8,595 bases of DNA, from the NCBI GenBank assembly GCA_029266015.1, contig JAJUFK010000092.1, positions 1 to 8,595 of the forward strand. Reading direction: 5' to 3'. Position numbers and translations under genes: made by a program. Below are positions 1-6,290 of this stretch, piece by piece. The stretch is from Bacteroidota bacterium. Its GTDB lineage: Bacteria; Bacteroidota; Bacteroidia; Bacteroidales; UBA1715. Under the pieces are notes generated by a model. It had not been told where the DNA came from, ran no database searches, and saw only the letters and a program-made list of their open reading frames with translations. Position 1 is the stretch's first letter. Each line of letters begins with the position of its first letter.

Positions 1-67
1 ATACAATAAATACAAATTTTTAAAAAGAATTGTAAATAATTGAAAAAGATGAGTTGCGTAGGAGATG

Positions 68-75
68 TATTTTTG
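68..75 (+). promoter_or_regulatory. Candidate Bacteroidetes -7 box upstream of the GH9 gene
   Basis: The bases TATTTTTG match the Bacteroidetes -7 consensus TAnnTTTG. They lie 29 nt before the ATG at 105, which would give a short leader. The nearest upstream TTG (40-42) is 25 nt away, longer than the usual spacing of about 19-21, so only the -7 half is supported. If real, transcription starts downstream of the in-frame TTG at 54, which favours the ATG at 105 as start. A six-base match arises by chance fairly often in DNA this AT-rich. Confidence 0.35.
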
Positions 76-104
76 TGATACTGTTTTTTTTTAAATATAT
101 CACC

Positions 105-2480
105 ATGAAACACTCTATATTGAAACTTTTAGTTTTCTCCATATTATTTCCAGGTTATATTTTTGCACAATCTGTATCAGAATTTATTGCTGTTGACCAA
201 TTTGGATATTTGCCCAATTCCAGAAAAGTAGCTTTTATACGCGATCCTCAGGTAGGGTACGATGCTGCAAAAGCGTTTACTCCGGGCAATACCTACGCTC
301 TTGTAAATAATTCAACAAAACAACAAGTGTTTACCGGCATTCCGCAAGTATGGAATGGAGGAGCCACCGATGCTTCATCGGGCGATAAAGTATGGTGGTT
401 CGATTTTACTGCGTATAGCACTCAGGGTGAATATTATGTGCTTGATGTTCAGCGAAATGTTAAATCATATACATTTAAAATACAAGAAAATATATATAAA
501 GATGTTTTAATTCAAGCATTTAAAACATTTTATTATCAACGATTTGGCTTCGCAAAACAAGCCCCGTATGCAGCAACCGGCTGGATAGATGGAGCCAGTC
601 ATATGGGGAATTTACAAGATTCCCAATGTCGGCAATGGGGCAAAGCAACTGATGCAAGCACACAAAGAGATGTAAGTGGCGGGTGGTACGATGCAGGTGA
701 TATGAATAAATATACCAGTTGGACTGCAGGATATATTATGACTATGTTTACCATGTACGAAGAAAATAAGTTGGCATGGACCGATGATTTTCAAATTCCT
801 GAATCGGGTAATGGCATACCCGATATACTTGATGAAGCTAAATATGGGCTTGATCATCTATTGCGTTTACAATTTACAAACGGATCGTGTATAGCTGTTG
901 TGGGGTGTCAAAGTGCTTCTCCTCCATCGTCTGCTACAGGTCAAAGTTTATGGGGAGGACCAAGTACTGCTGCTACATTGGCTTGCGCAGCAGCATACGC
1001 CTATGGAGCAAAAATTTTTAAAGCCTTTGGAAATACCACCTATGCCAATACGTTGCAAGCTGCTGCCATTAAAGCTTGGGATTGGGCAGTTGCCAATCCG
1101 TCGGTAGTTTTTTATAATAATGATAGTAATTATGGTACTTCCGGGTTAGCTGCAGGTCAACAAGAAACAGATGATTATGGCAGATTATGTAAAAAATTAA
1201 ATGCAGCAGCTCATTTATTTGAAATTACGGGCGATACAAAATATAAAACATTCTTTGAATCAAATTATTTAAATGTTAATATGATGCAATGGTGGTATGC
1301 ATTTCCGTATCAAGCTGAAAATCAAGATATACTATTATATTATACTACAATTCCAAATATTACGGCTTCGGTAAAATCAGAAATACTCAACAGATATTCT
1401 GTTGCTATGGGACGGGATAATCAATTTGGTGTAATTGATGCAAAAACAGATCCTTATCAGGCTCATATAGAATCATATACATGGGGGAGTAATAATGTGC
1501 ACATGTTGCAAGGACATATGTTTTACAGTGCATTGATGTATAATACAAATCCTGAACGAAATGCTCAAATACCGCATATAAGTGAAGCATATATACATTA
1601 TATACATGGAGCAAATCCATTGAATAAATGCTATTTATCAAATATGTCGGCTTGGGGAGCCGAAAATAGTGTAACAGAATTTTTTCATTCATGGTTTAAA
1701 GATAAAAGTACCAAATGGGATAATACTCTTACATCAACGTATGGACCTGCTCCGGGTTTTCTGGTAGGTGGACCAAATCCGAGTTATGATTGGGATGGTT
1801 GTTGTCCCGGTCAAACATGCGGTAGCACACAGAACAATGCTCTTTGTTATGAAATGTCTATAGAACCGCCTAAAAATCAACCTGCTCAAAAATCGTATAA
1901 AGATTTCAATAGCGGATGGCCTTTGAATAGTTGGTCGGTTACCGAAAATAGTAATGGATATCAAGTTGGGTATTTACGATTATTATCAAAATATGTAACA
2001 TCTACAGCTCCTCAAACTCAAACAATTCAATTATCGCAAGGGTGGAACATTATATCATTGTATATTGATCCTGACAATAAAGATGTTTCTACAATGTTTC
2101 CGGTTACATATACCATAAAAACTCAAGATGGATTTTATTCTACTAAAAATACAAAAGCTCTTAGTAGTATTGATACTATTGTGGGGGGTAAAGGTTATGT
2201 TGTTTATGTAGCATCTGCTCAAACATTTACACGAGTAGGCAAACCTACTTCCAAACAAAGCATTCAACTTAAAAAAGGATGGAATTTAATAGGATTTCCC
2301 TATAGTGAATCTAAAAATATTGCTACAGTTATAGCTCCTATTGCTTCAAAAGTAGAGTATGTGAAAAACTTTGAAGGATTTATGCAACCCGGTGGTTCTA
2401 CCAATAGTATAACAAACTTTCAACCGGGAGTTGGTTATTTTATTAAAGTAAATGCCGATTGTACTTTGGTGTGGGAATAA
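105..2480 (+). CDS. Secreted glycoside hydrolase family 9 (endoglucanase/cellulase type) with N-terminal Ig-like domain and C-terminal tandem repeat
   Basis: A 791-aa exported enzyme expected to hydrolyse beta-1,4-glucan by inversion. I chose the ATG at 105, not the in-frame TTG at 54, because a clean signal peptide begins there (basic start, hydrophobic core, probable cut after A21 leaving Q22). Residues about 24-125 form the CelD_N-type Ig-like domain often found before GH9 modules. The catalytic module spans about 126-625. GGWYDAGD holds D196 and D199, the pair that positions and activates the water (D199 the likely base), and E614 in TEN is the probable catalytic acid. FFHSW (H528) occupies the usual H-x-R signature with Trp in place of Arg. 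GPAPGFLVGGPNPSY is typical of Bacteroidetes/Fibrobacter/Clostridium GH9. Residues 640-791 are two repeats, described separately. I see no dockerin and no recognisable type IX secretion C-terminal domain. The family call is firm; exact substrate is inferred. Confidence 0.93.
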   Translation: MKHSILKLLVFSILFPGYIFAQSVSEFIAVDQFGYLPNSRKVAFIRDPQVGYDAAKAFTPGNTYALVNNSTKQQVFTGIPQVWNGGATDASSGDKVWWFDFTAYSTQGEYYVLDVQRNVKSYTFKIQENIYKDVLIQAFKTFYYQRFGFAKQAPYAATGWIDGASHMGNLQDSQCRQWGKATDASTQRDVSGGWYDAGDMNKYTSWTAGYIMTMFTMYEENKLAWTDDFQIPESGNGIPDILDEAKYGLDHLLRLQFTNGSCIAVVGCQSASPPSSATGQSLWGGPSTAATLACAAAYAYGAKIFKAFGNTTYANTLQAAAIKAWDWAVANPSVVFYNNDSNYGTSGLAAGQQETDDYGRLCKKLNAAAHLFEITGDTKYKTFFESNYLNVNMMQWWYAFPYQAENQDILLYYTTIPNITASVKSEILNRYSVAMGRDNQFGVIDAKTDPYQAHIESYTWGSNNVHMLQGHMFYSALMYNTNPERNAQIPHISEAYIHYIHGANPLNKCYLSNMSAWGAENSVTEFFHSWFKDKSTKWDNTLTSTYGPAPGFLVGGPNPSYDWDGCCPGQTCGSTQNNALCYEMSIEPPKNQPAQKSYKDFNSGWPLNSWSVTENSNGYQVGYLRLLSKYVTSTAPQTQTIQLSQGWNIISLYIDPDNKDVSTMFPVTYTIKTQDGFYSTKNTKALSSIDTIVGGKGYVVYVASAQTFTRVGKPTSKQSIQLKKGWNLIGFPYSESKNIATVIAPIASKVEYVKNFEGFMQPGGSTNSITNFQPGVGYFIKVNADCTLVWE
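2022..2480 (+). repeat. Two diverged ~75-residue repeats at the C-terminus of the GH9 protein
   Basis: Residues about 640-717 and 718-791 of the GH9 protein align with each other. Each opens with IQL-x(2)-GWN-[IL]-I (first copy from I641, second from I720), continues through a variable middle, and closes with a G-[KV]-GY-[VF] strand and a final beta segment (TFTRVG and CTLVWE). The second copy runs to the last residue, so nothing follows it. The repeat is at protein level; the DNA copies are diverged. This GWNLI-type beta module occurs at the ends of various bacterial surface proteins, but I cannot give it a family name. Substrate binding or surface anchoring are possible roles. Confidence 0.7.
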
Positions 2481-2493
2481 TAGTAGATATAAA

Positions 2494-2538
2494 AAAACTG
2501 TATTTTGGAACATATTTATTGTTCCAAAATACAGTTTT
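2494..2538. terminator. Bidirectional intrinsic terminator between GH9 and fumarase genes
   Basis: A perfect 19-bp inverted repeat (2494-2512 with 2520-2538) encloses a 7-nt loop (2513-2519). It sits 13 nt after the GH9 stop and 19 nt from the stop of the convergent fumarase gene. The minus-strand transcript would end the stem with seven U (complement of 2491-2497); the plus-strand transcript has four. It should therefore stop fumarase transcripts strongly and GH9 transcripts less strongly. Confidence 0.88.
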
Positions 2539-2557
2539 AGATATAATTTAGCAGTGA

Positions 2558-4159
2558 TTAAAATTGCAAAAAGAAGTCATTACCTTTATCGTCACATATA
2601 ATAAATGCCGGGAAGTTTTCTACATAAATTTTGCGCACAGCTTCCATTCCCAATTCTTCAAAATCTATAACTTCCGATGATTTTATACTTTCTTTTGCCA
2701 AAATTGCCGCAGGGCCACCAATAGAACCTAAATAAAAACCTCCGTATTTTTTACAAGCTTCGCGTACTTGTGGTGAACGGTTTCCTTTAGCAACCATTAT
2801 AAGTGAACCACCTAAGCTTTGTAATAAATCTACATATGAATCCATACGACCGGCCGTAGTTGGACCAAAACTACCCGAAGCCATACCTTTAGGTGTTTTA
2901 GCCGGACCGGCATAGTACACGGGGTGTTTTTTTAAATATTCAGGTAACGGTTTACCTTCATCAAGCATTTTTTTGAATTGAGCATGAGCTATATCACGAG
3001 CAACCACCAATGTTCCTGTTAAACTTAATCGGGTTTTAATAGGGTATTTTGTTAATATTTTTCTTACTTCATCCATAGGTTGGTCTATGTTTATTTCAAC
3101 TGCAGGAGTAAGCATTAATTCAGCTTCGGGCAAATATTTTGCAGGATTTTTCTCTAACTCTTCCAAGAAAATTCCATCGGCTGTAATTTTTGCTTTTATG
3201 TTGCGGTCGGCACTACAACTTACACCCATTCCTATTGGACAAGATGCAGCATGACGAGGCAATCGAATTACACGAATATCATGAGCAAAAGCTTTACCGC
3301 CAAATTGTGCTCCCATACCAAGTTCTTCAGCAATTTTCTGAATTTTTGCTTCCCATTCCAAATCTCTGAATGCAATTCCACCTTCATTACCTTTGGTTGG
3401 TAAATTGTCATAATATTTAGCCGAAGCTAATTTTACTGTTTTTAAATTGGTATCAACCTGTCCGCCTATTACAAACGCTATATGATAAGGAGGACAAGCC
3501 GATGTGCCTAAATCTTTAATTTTAGTACGTATAAATTTTGTGAACGATTCTTCATTGAGCACCGATTTTGTTTCTTGATATAAATATGTTTTGTTTGCAG
3601 AACCACCACCTTTGGTAATAAATAAAAATTCATATTCATTACCGTAAGTTGCCATTATATCTATTTGAGCAGGTAGATTATTGCCTGAATTTTTTTCGTC
3701 AAACAATGTTGTAGCAACTACTTGTGAATATCGTAAGTTTTTTTCTTGATATGTTTCAAAAATTCCTTTTGATAGATATTCTTCGTCATTTACTCCGGTC
3801 CATACCCCTTCGCCTTTTTTTGCTATTACTATGGCTGTTCCTGTATCTTGGCAAGTAGGTAATTCGCCTTCGGCTGCCACTACTTGGTTACGAAGCATAG
3901 TGTCTGCCACAAATTTGTCATTATCAGATGTTTCAGGGTCTTTTATTATGGCAGCCAAACTTTGTAAATGTTCGCTTCGTAAGTAAAACGACACATCGGC
4001 TATAGCCTCTTTAGCAAGTAATTCCAATCCTTTGGGGTCAACCTTTACTATAGTTCTGCCTTCTACTTGAATGGTAGAAACATAGTTTTTGGTAAGTAAG
4101 CGATATTTTGTTTTGTCTTCGCCTGTTTGAAACATTTTGTGATATGTAAATTCTGCCAT
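2558..4159 (-). CDS. fumA: Fumarate hydratase class I (iron-sulfur fumarase)
   Basis: A 533-aa enzyme interconverting fumarate and L-malate in the cytoplasm, using an oxygen-sensitive 4Fe-4S cluster. It is the long single-chain form (N-terminal alpha plus C-terminal beta domain), close in length to E. coli FumA/FumB. I chose the ATG at 4159, which gives MAEFTYHKMFQTG; the open frame continues upstream to another ATG at 4261, but that 34-residue extension is low-complexity and would lie upstream of the candidate promoter. Probable cluster ligands are C103 (LPTCQDTG), C222 (GTSACPPYH) and C315 (GMGVSCSADRN), by comparison with E. coli FumA C105, C224 and C318; C307 lies nearby. The C-terminal domain has the family segments ASGSFGPTTAGRMDSY and GSIGGPAA. 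Both domains look complete. In anaerobic Bacteroidota this enzyme serves the reductive fumarate/succinate branch as well as the TCA cycle. It appears monocistronic. Confidence 0.96.
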   Translation of the reverse strand: MAEFTYHKMFQTGEDKTKYRLLTKNYVSTIQVEGRTIVKVDPKGLELLAKEAIADVSFYLRSEHLQSLAAIIKDPETSDNDKFVADTMLRNQVVAAEGELPTCQDTGTAIVIAKKGEGVWTGVNDEEYLSKGIFETYQEKNLRYSQVVATTLFDEKNSGNNLPAQIDIMATYGNEYEFLFITKGGGSANKTYLYQETKSVLNEESFTKFIRTKIKDLGTSACPPYHIAFVIGGQVDTNLKTVKLASAKYYDNLPTKGNEGGIAFRDLEWEAKIQKIAEELGMGAQFGGKAFAHDIRVIRLPRHAASCPIGMGVSCSADRNIKAKITADGIFLEELEKNPAKYLPEAELMLTPAVEINIDQPMDEVRKILTKYPIKTRLSLTGTLVVARDIAHAQFKKMLDEGKPLPEYLKKHPVYYAGPAKTPKGMASGSFGPTTAGRMDSYVDLLQSLGGSLIMVAKGNRSPQVREACKKYGGFYLGSIGGPAAILAKESIKSSEVIDFEELGMEAVRKIYVENFPAFIICDDKGNDFFLQF

Positions 4160-4194
4160 AATTATATAATTTTTTGTTTTGTTAATAGTTTCTA

Positions 4195-4202
4195 CAAACG
4201 TA
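4195..4202 (-). promoter_or_regulatory. Candidate -7 box for the fumarase gene
   Basis: On the minus strand these bases read TACGTTTG, an exact match to TAnnTTTG, 35 nt upstream of the fumarase ATG. The only TTG upstream (minus strand of 4237-4239) is 34 nt away, too far for a normal -33 element. This lies in the 157-bp divergent region shared with pgeF (4160-4316), which is very AT-rich and otherwise shows no clear operator. For pgeF the best I see is TATGTTTT at 4281-4288, one mismatch from consensus. Confidence 0.4.
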
Positions 4203-4316
4203 AGATAAAAAAATAAATTTTTTTGTAGTTTTAGGTCAATATTTTTTGTATTTTTAAGCACTTAGTAATAGAATAAAACCTATGTTTTACAACCCTATTA
4301 AATTCATATAAACCCT

Positions 4317-5054
4317 ATGATGAAATTTCAAACCATTCAATCTATACCGTATTTTCAGTATATTGACAGTCCTCTTTGTATAGCAGGTGTTAGTACTCGC
4401 AACGGTGGTATAAGCAAGGGAGTATATAGTTCTATGAATTTGGGTACACATACTGCAGATAATCCTACACATGTACAACACAACAGACAGTTGTTTTTTG
4501 GTACAATAGCACCCGGATTTACGGTTGCATATATGCGTCAAACTCATTCAAATATAGTGCTGAATGTAGATTCCGATTTTGTAAATGATACCGAAGGAGA
4601 TGCATTTTATACTACCAAAAAAGGTGTTTTACTTACGGTAAGCTTGGCAGATTGCGGTTCGGTGATTATACATGATGACTCATATAGTTTAATAGCCGCT
4701 ATTCATTGTGGCTGGCGTGGTGTACATTCGCAAATAATAGAAAAAACCATTTCGGAATTGAGTGCATATGTTAAACCTGAAAAACTTACAGCATATATAG
4801 GTCCTACTATACAACAGCAATATTATGAAGTAGGAAAAGAATTTCTTGATTTATTTCCTCATTCATACTTCAAAGAAAATGGTGAAAAATTATATTTTAA
4901 TTTAAACGGAAGAATAGAAGATGTGTTGCTTGAAAGTGGTGTAGGAATGATAATGAATTCACGTATGGGAACATTTGCCGTACCCGAACATTTCTATTCG
5001 TACCGACGCGATGGTGCAACCGGTAGATTTTGTGCATTTATAGGTATAGTATAA
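4317..5054 (+). CDS. pgeF: Peptidoglycan editing factor PgeF (YfiH / DUF152 / multicopper polyphenol oxidase-like family)
   Basis: A 245-aa cytoplasmic protein of the YfiH/LACC1 family. E. coli PgeF removes wrongly incorporated L-serine from UDP-MurNAc precursors; relatives act on purine nucleosides (phosphorylase or deaminase activity), so the old name laccase is misleading. The family metal site is visible: H77 in RQTHSN, C113 in LADCGS and H130 in HCGWRG, followed by AYIGPTI (from residue 154) and a C-terminal GRFCAFIGIV. Length matches the family and the frame is intact. Two ATGs stand in tandem (4317 and 4320); I use the first, and the second would shorten the protein by one residue. No strong Shine-Dalgarno is present. 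The gene diverges from fumarase and ends exactly where convergent yraN ends. Family assignment is firm; which activity applies here is inference. Confidence 0.93.
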   Translation: MMKFQTIQSIPYFQYIDSPLCIAGVSTRNGGISKGVYSSMNLGTHTADNPTHVQHNRQLFFGTIAPGFTVAYMRQTHSNIVLNVDSDFVNDTEGDAFYTTKKGVLLTVSLADCGSVIIHDDSYSLIAAIHCGWRGVHSQIIEKTISELSAYVKPEKLTAYIGPTIQQQYYEVGKEFLDLFPHSYFKENGEKLYFNLNGRIEDVLLESGVGMIMNSRMGTFAVPEHFYSYRRDGATGRFCAFIGIV

Positions 5055-5432
5055 TTACCGGCAGAGTGGATAGAATGCATTTGGAATATATTCTATAGTT
5101 TCTGAATTGGGTTGTACTAATACGGTTATAATATCAAATTGTATATCACCATTAAAAGGCTGATTTTGAATGTAATTGTTTATTGCAGCAATTAAAAAAC
5201 GCTGTTTGTCTTTTGTTACAGCATCTTGTGGTCGTTCAAAAAATGTAGTTGCTCGAGTTTTTACTTCTACCACGTGTATGGTATTCTCTTTTTTGGCAAT
5301 TATATCAATTTCTTTATGTGAAAATCGCCAGTTTCGTTCGAGTATTTTGTACCCGTGAGAGGTTAGGTATTTACACGCAATTTGCTCACCTTTAGCACCT
5401 AATTCAGTTTTTTGTGTATTTTTGTATTGCAT
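5055..5432 (-). CDS. yraN: YraN family (UPF0102) endonuclease-like protein
   Basis: A 125-aa protein of the YraN/UPF0102 family, which has the PD-(D/E)xK nuclease fold related to archaeal Holliday junction resolvases; its cellular role is not settled. The usual motifs appear in order: LGAKGEQIACKYL (E16), the EIDIIA block (E41, D43), VVEVKTR (E56, K58) and the KDKQRFLIAAINNYI helix. The putative metal-binding acids and the lysine are all present, so it could be catalytically active. Length (about 115-130 aa) is normal. The start ATG (complement of 5430-5432) directly precedes the conserved part. Its stop abuts the pgeF stop, and its 5' end diverges from the DUF4412-like gene across 50 bp. I see no TAnnTTTG box reading toward it. 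Confidence 0.92.
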   Translation of the reverse strand: MQYKNTQKTELGAKGEQIACKYLTSHGYKILERNWRFSHKEIDIIAKKENTIHVVEVKTRATTFFERPQDAVTKDKQRFLIAAINNYIQNQPFNGDIQFDIITVLVQPNSETIEYIPNAFYPLCR

Positions 5433-5457
5433 TGTTGGGACTTATTTCTTATTTTTG
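5427..5457 (+). promoter_or_regulatory. Candidate Bacteroidetes promoter for the DUF4412-like gene
   Basis: TTG at 5427-5429 is followed after 20 nt by TATTTTTG at 5450-5457, matching the Bacteroidetes TTG / TAnnTTTG pattern with near-canonical spacing. It ends 25 nt before the ATG at 5483. A second TATTTTTG at 5468-5475 lacks a well-placed TTG and is too close to the start to be the main promoter. The -33 part overlaps the first codons of divergent yraN. This is the best-supported promoter in the window. Confidence 0.5.
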
Positions 5458-5482
5458 ATAGTTGGGTTATTTTTGTAAAAAT

Positions 5483-6130
5483 ATGAAGAAATTTTTACTT
5501 TTATTACTATTTGTATGTTTTGGTTTTTCTACATTGTATTCTCAAATTTTTGAGGGACGTATAGATGTGGTTAAACGATCATTATCCGATACGTTATATT
5601 ATACATATAGTATTAAAGGTAATTTTATACGAATAGATGAATATGATAAATATAAACGGTTACAAGAGTATTATATTATCAATGTAAAAGACAGCACAAT
5701 TACCGCACTCAATCCAAATCAAAAATTGTATTCTAAAATTGATGTACAACGTTTGCATGCAAGTAAACAATCTGATTATGATATTATAAATACAGGTATA
5801 TATAAATATATTAATGGGTATAAATGTTATCAGTGGCGTGTGCGTAATAAATCTCAAAATTCTGAAATTACGTATTGGATAGCATCAGATTCTTTTGACT
5901 TTTTTACACCTATGGCAGGTATTTCTGCTTCTATTGACGATAGTTTTTTGTCATTCATGTCATTGCCCACCAATACTATGAAAGGCGAAATGCCAATGCT
6001 TATAGAAAGTCGTACGCTGCTTAGGGTAGATAAAGCTACCTACACTGTTACTAATATAGTTCGCACTCGCGTAGATTTATCTATGTTTAGTATTCCAAAT
6101 TTTTATCAGAATTATCAGGTTTCTCGGTAG
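5483..6130 (+). CDS. Secreted DUF4412-like protein of unknown function
   Basis: A 215-aa exported protein. The ATG at 5483 begins a clear signal peptide (MKKF then a Leu-rich core, probable cut after S20 leaving Q21); an in-frame TTG at 5462 would add seven residues before it and is unlikely. C12 is not in a lipobox, so it is probably a soluble periplasmic or outer-surface protein. The mature part resembles DUF4412-type proteins common in Bacteroidota: a FEGRID opening strand, an IKGNFIRID strand, KLYSKID near 81-87, the NGYKCYQW segment (111-118), the ITYWIASD strand (129-136) and GEMPMLIES (168-176). This pattern suggests an antiparallel beta sheet like a lipid-binding LolA/LppX half-barrel, which is inference. 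It appears monocistronic, with its own promoter and a hairpin behind it. Function is unknown. Confidence 0.78.
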   Translation: MKKFLLLLLFVCFGFSTLYSQIFEGRIDVVKRSLSDTLYYTYSIKGNFIRIDEYDKYKRLQEYYIINVKDSTITALNPNQKLYSKIDVQRLHASKQSDYDIINTGIYKYINGYKCYQWRVRNKSQNSEITYWIASDSFDFFTPMAGISASIDDSFLSFMSLPTNTMKGEMPMLIESRTLLRVDKATYTVTNIVRTRVDLSMFSIPNFYQNYQVSR

Positions 6131-6141
6131 TGCTTTTTTAG

Positions 6142-6149
6142 TATGTTTG
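6142..6149 (+). promoter_or_regulatory. TAnnTTTG match before the ribE leader
   Basis: TATGTTTG matches the Bacteroidetes -7 consensus, 12 nt after the DUF4412-like stop and 141 nt before ribE. No TTG sits at the expected distance upstream. If used, the transcript would begin within the hairpin at 6152-6175. It is the only match I found ahead of ribE on this strand, but may be chance. Confidence 0.25.
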
Positions 6150-6151
6150 TA

Positions 6152-6187
6152 ATTCCTTATATAAATATAAGGAATGCGATGTTTTTT
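6152..6187 (+). terminator. Probable intrinsic terminator after the DUF4412-like gene
   Basis: A perfect 10-bp stem (6152-6161 with 6166-6175) with a 4-nt loop is followed, after a 6-nt gap, by six T (6182-6187). It starts 21 nt after the stop at 6130. The stem is AT-rich and the gap before the T run is longer than ideal, so termination may be incomplete. Confidence 0.5.
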
Positions 6188-6204
6188 GTATTGTTATACA
6201 TACA

Positions 6205-6259
6205 AGAGTTTCAAAAATAATTAAATCTATTATTGAAATTTTTATTTTTAAAAAACTCT
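6205..6259 (+). repeat. Imperfect inverted repeat in the ribE leader
   Basis: The arm at 6205-6220 (AGAGTTTCAAAAATAA) pairs imperfectly with 6242-6259 (TTATTTTTAAAAAACTCT), leaving about 21 nt between. Inside it TTTCAA (6209-6214) can also pair with TTGAAA (6233-6238), giving competing folds. It lies 31 nt before the ribE ATG. I see no conserved FMN (RFN) riboswitch core. It may be a leader structure or a product of AT-rich sequence. Confidence 0.35.
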
Positions 6260-6290
6260 CACGTTATTTGTAATATAAAAATATACAGAT

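Noticed and set aside
54..104. TTG start at 54 for the GH9 gene, adding 17 residues
   Set aside because: The extension (MRRRCIFV...) spoils a good signal peptide beginning at the ATG at 105, and lies upstream of the likely transcription start.
612..2267. Several open frames of 69-95 codons within the GH9 gene, on both strands (for example 612-857, 1405-1692, 1734-1964 and 2055-2267 minus; 898-1107 plus)
   Set aside because: They lie inside a well-supported gene, have no family motifs or start signals, and carry low-complexity translations typical of shadow frames.
2250..2480. Type IX secretion C-terminal sorting domain on the GH9 protein
   Set aside because: The C-terminus is explained as the second copy of the internal repeat, and the usual final Gly-x-Tyr-x-x-Lys-type strand with basic end is not convincing.
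4160..4261. N-terminal extension of fumarase to an upstream ATG at 4261
   Set aside because: The extra 34 residues are Lys/Asn/Phe-rich, unlike the family, and overlap the candidate promoter; MAEFTYHKMF at 4159 is a natural family start.
4287..4547. Open frame of 86 codons on the minus strand over the pgeF 5' end
   Set aside because: It is antisense to the conserved pgeF coding sequence and shows no recognisable protein features.
5176..5358. Open frame of 60 codons on the plus strand inside yraN
   Set aside because: Shadow of the conserved yraN frame; no start context or motifs.
6131..6290. FMN (RFN) riboswitch upstream of ribE
   Set aside because: The G/C-rich conserved RFN core is absent; the region is almost entirely A/T.
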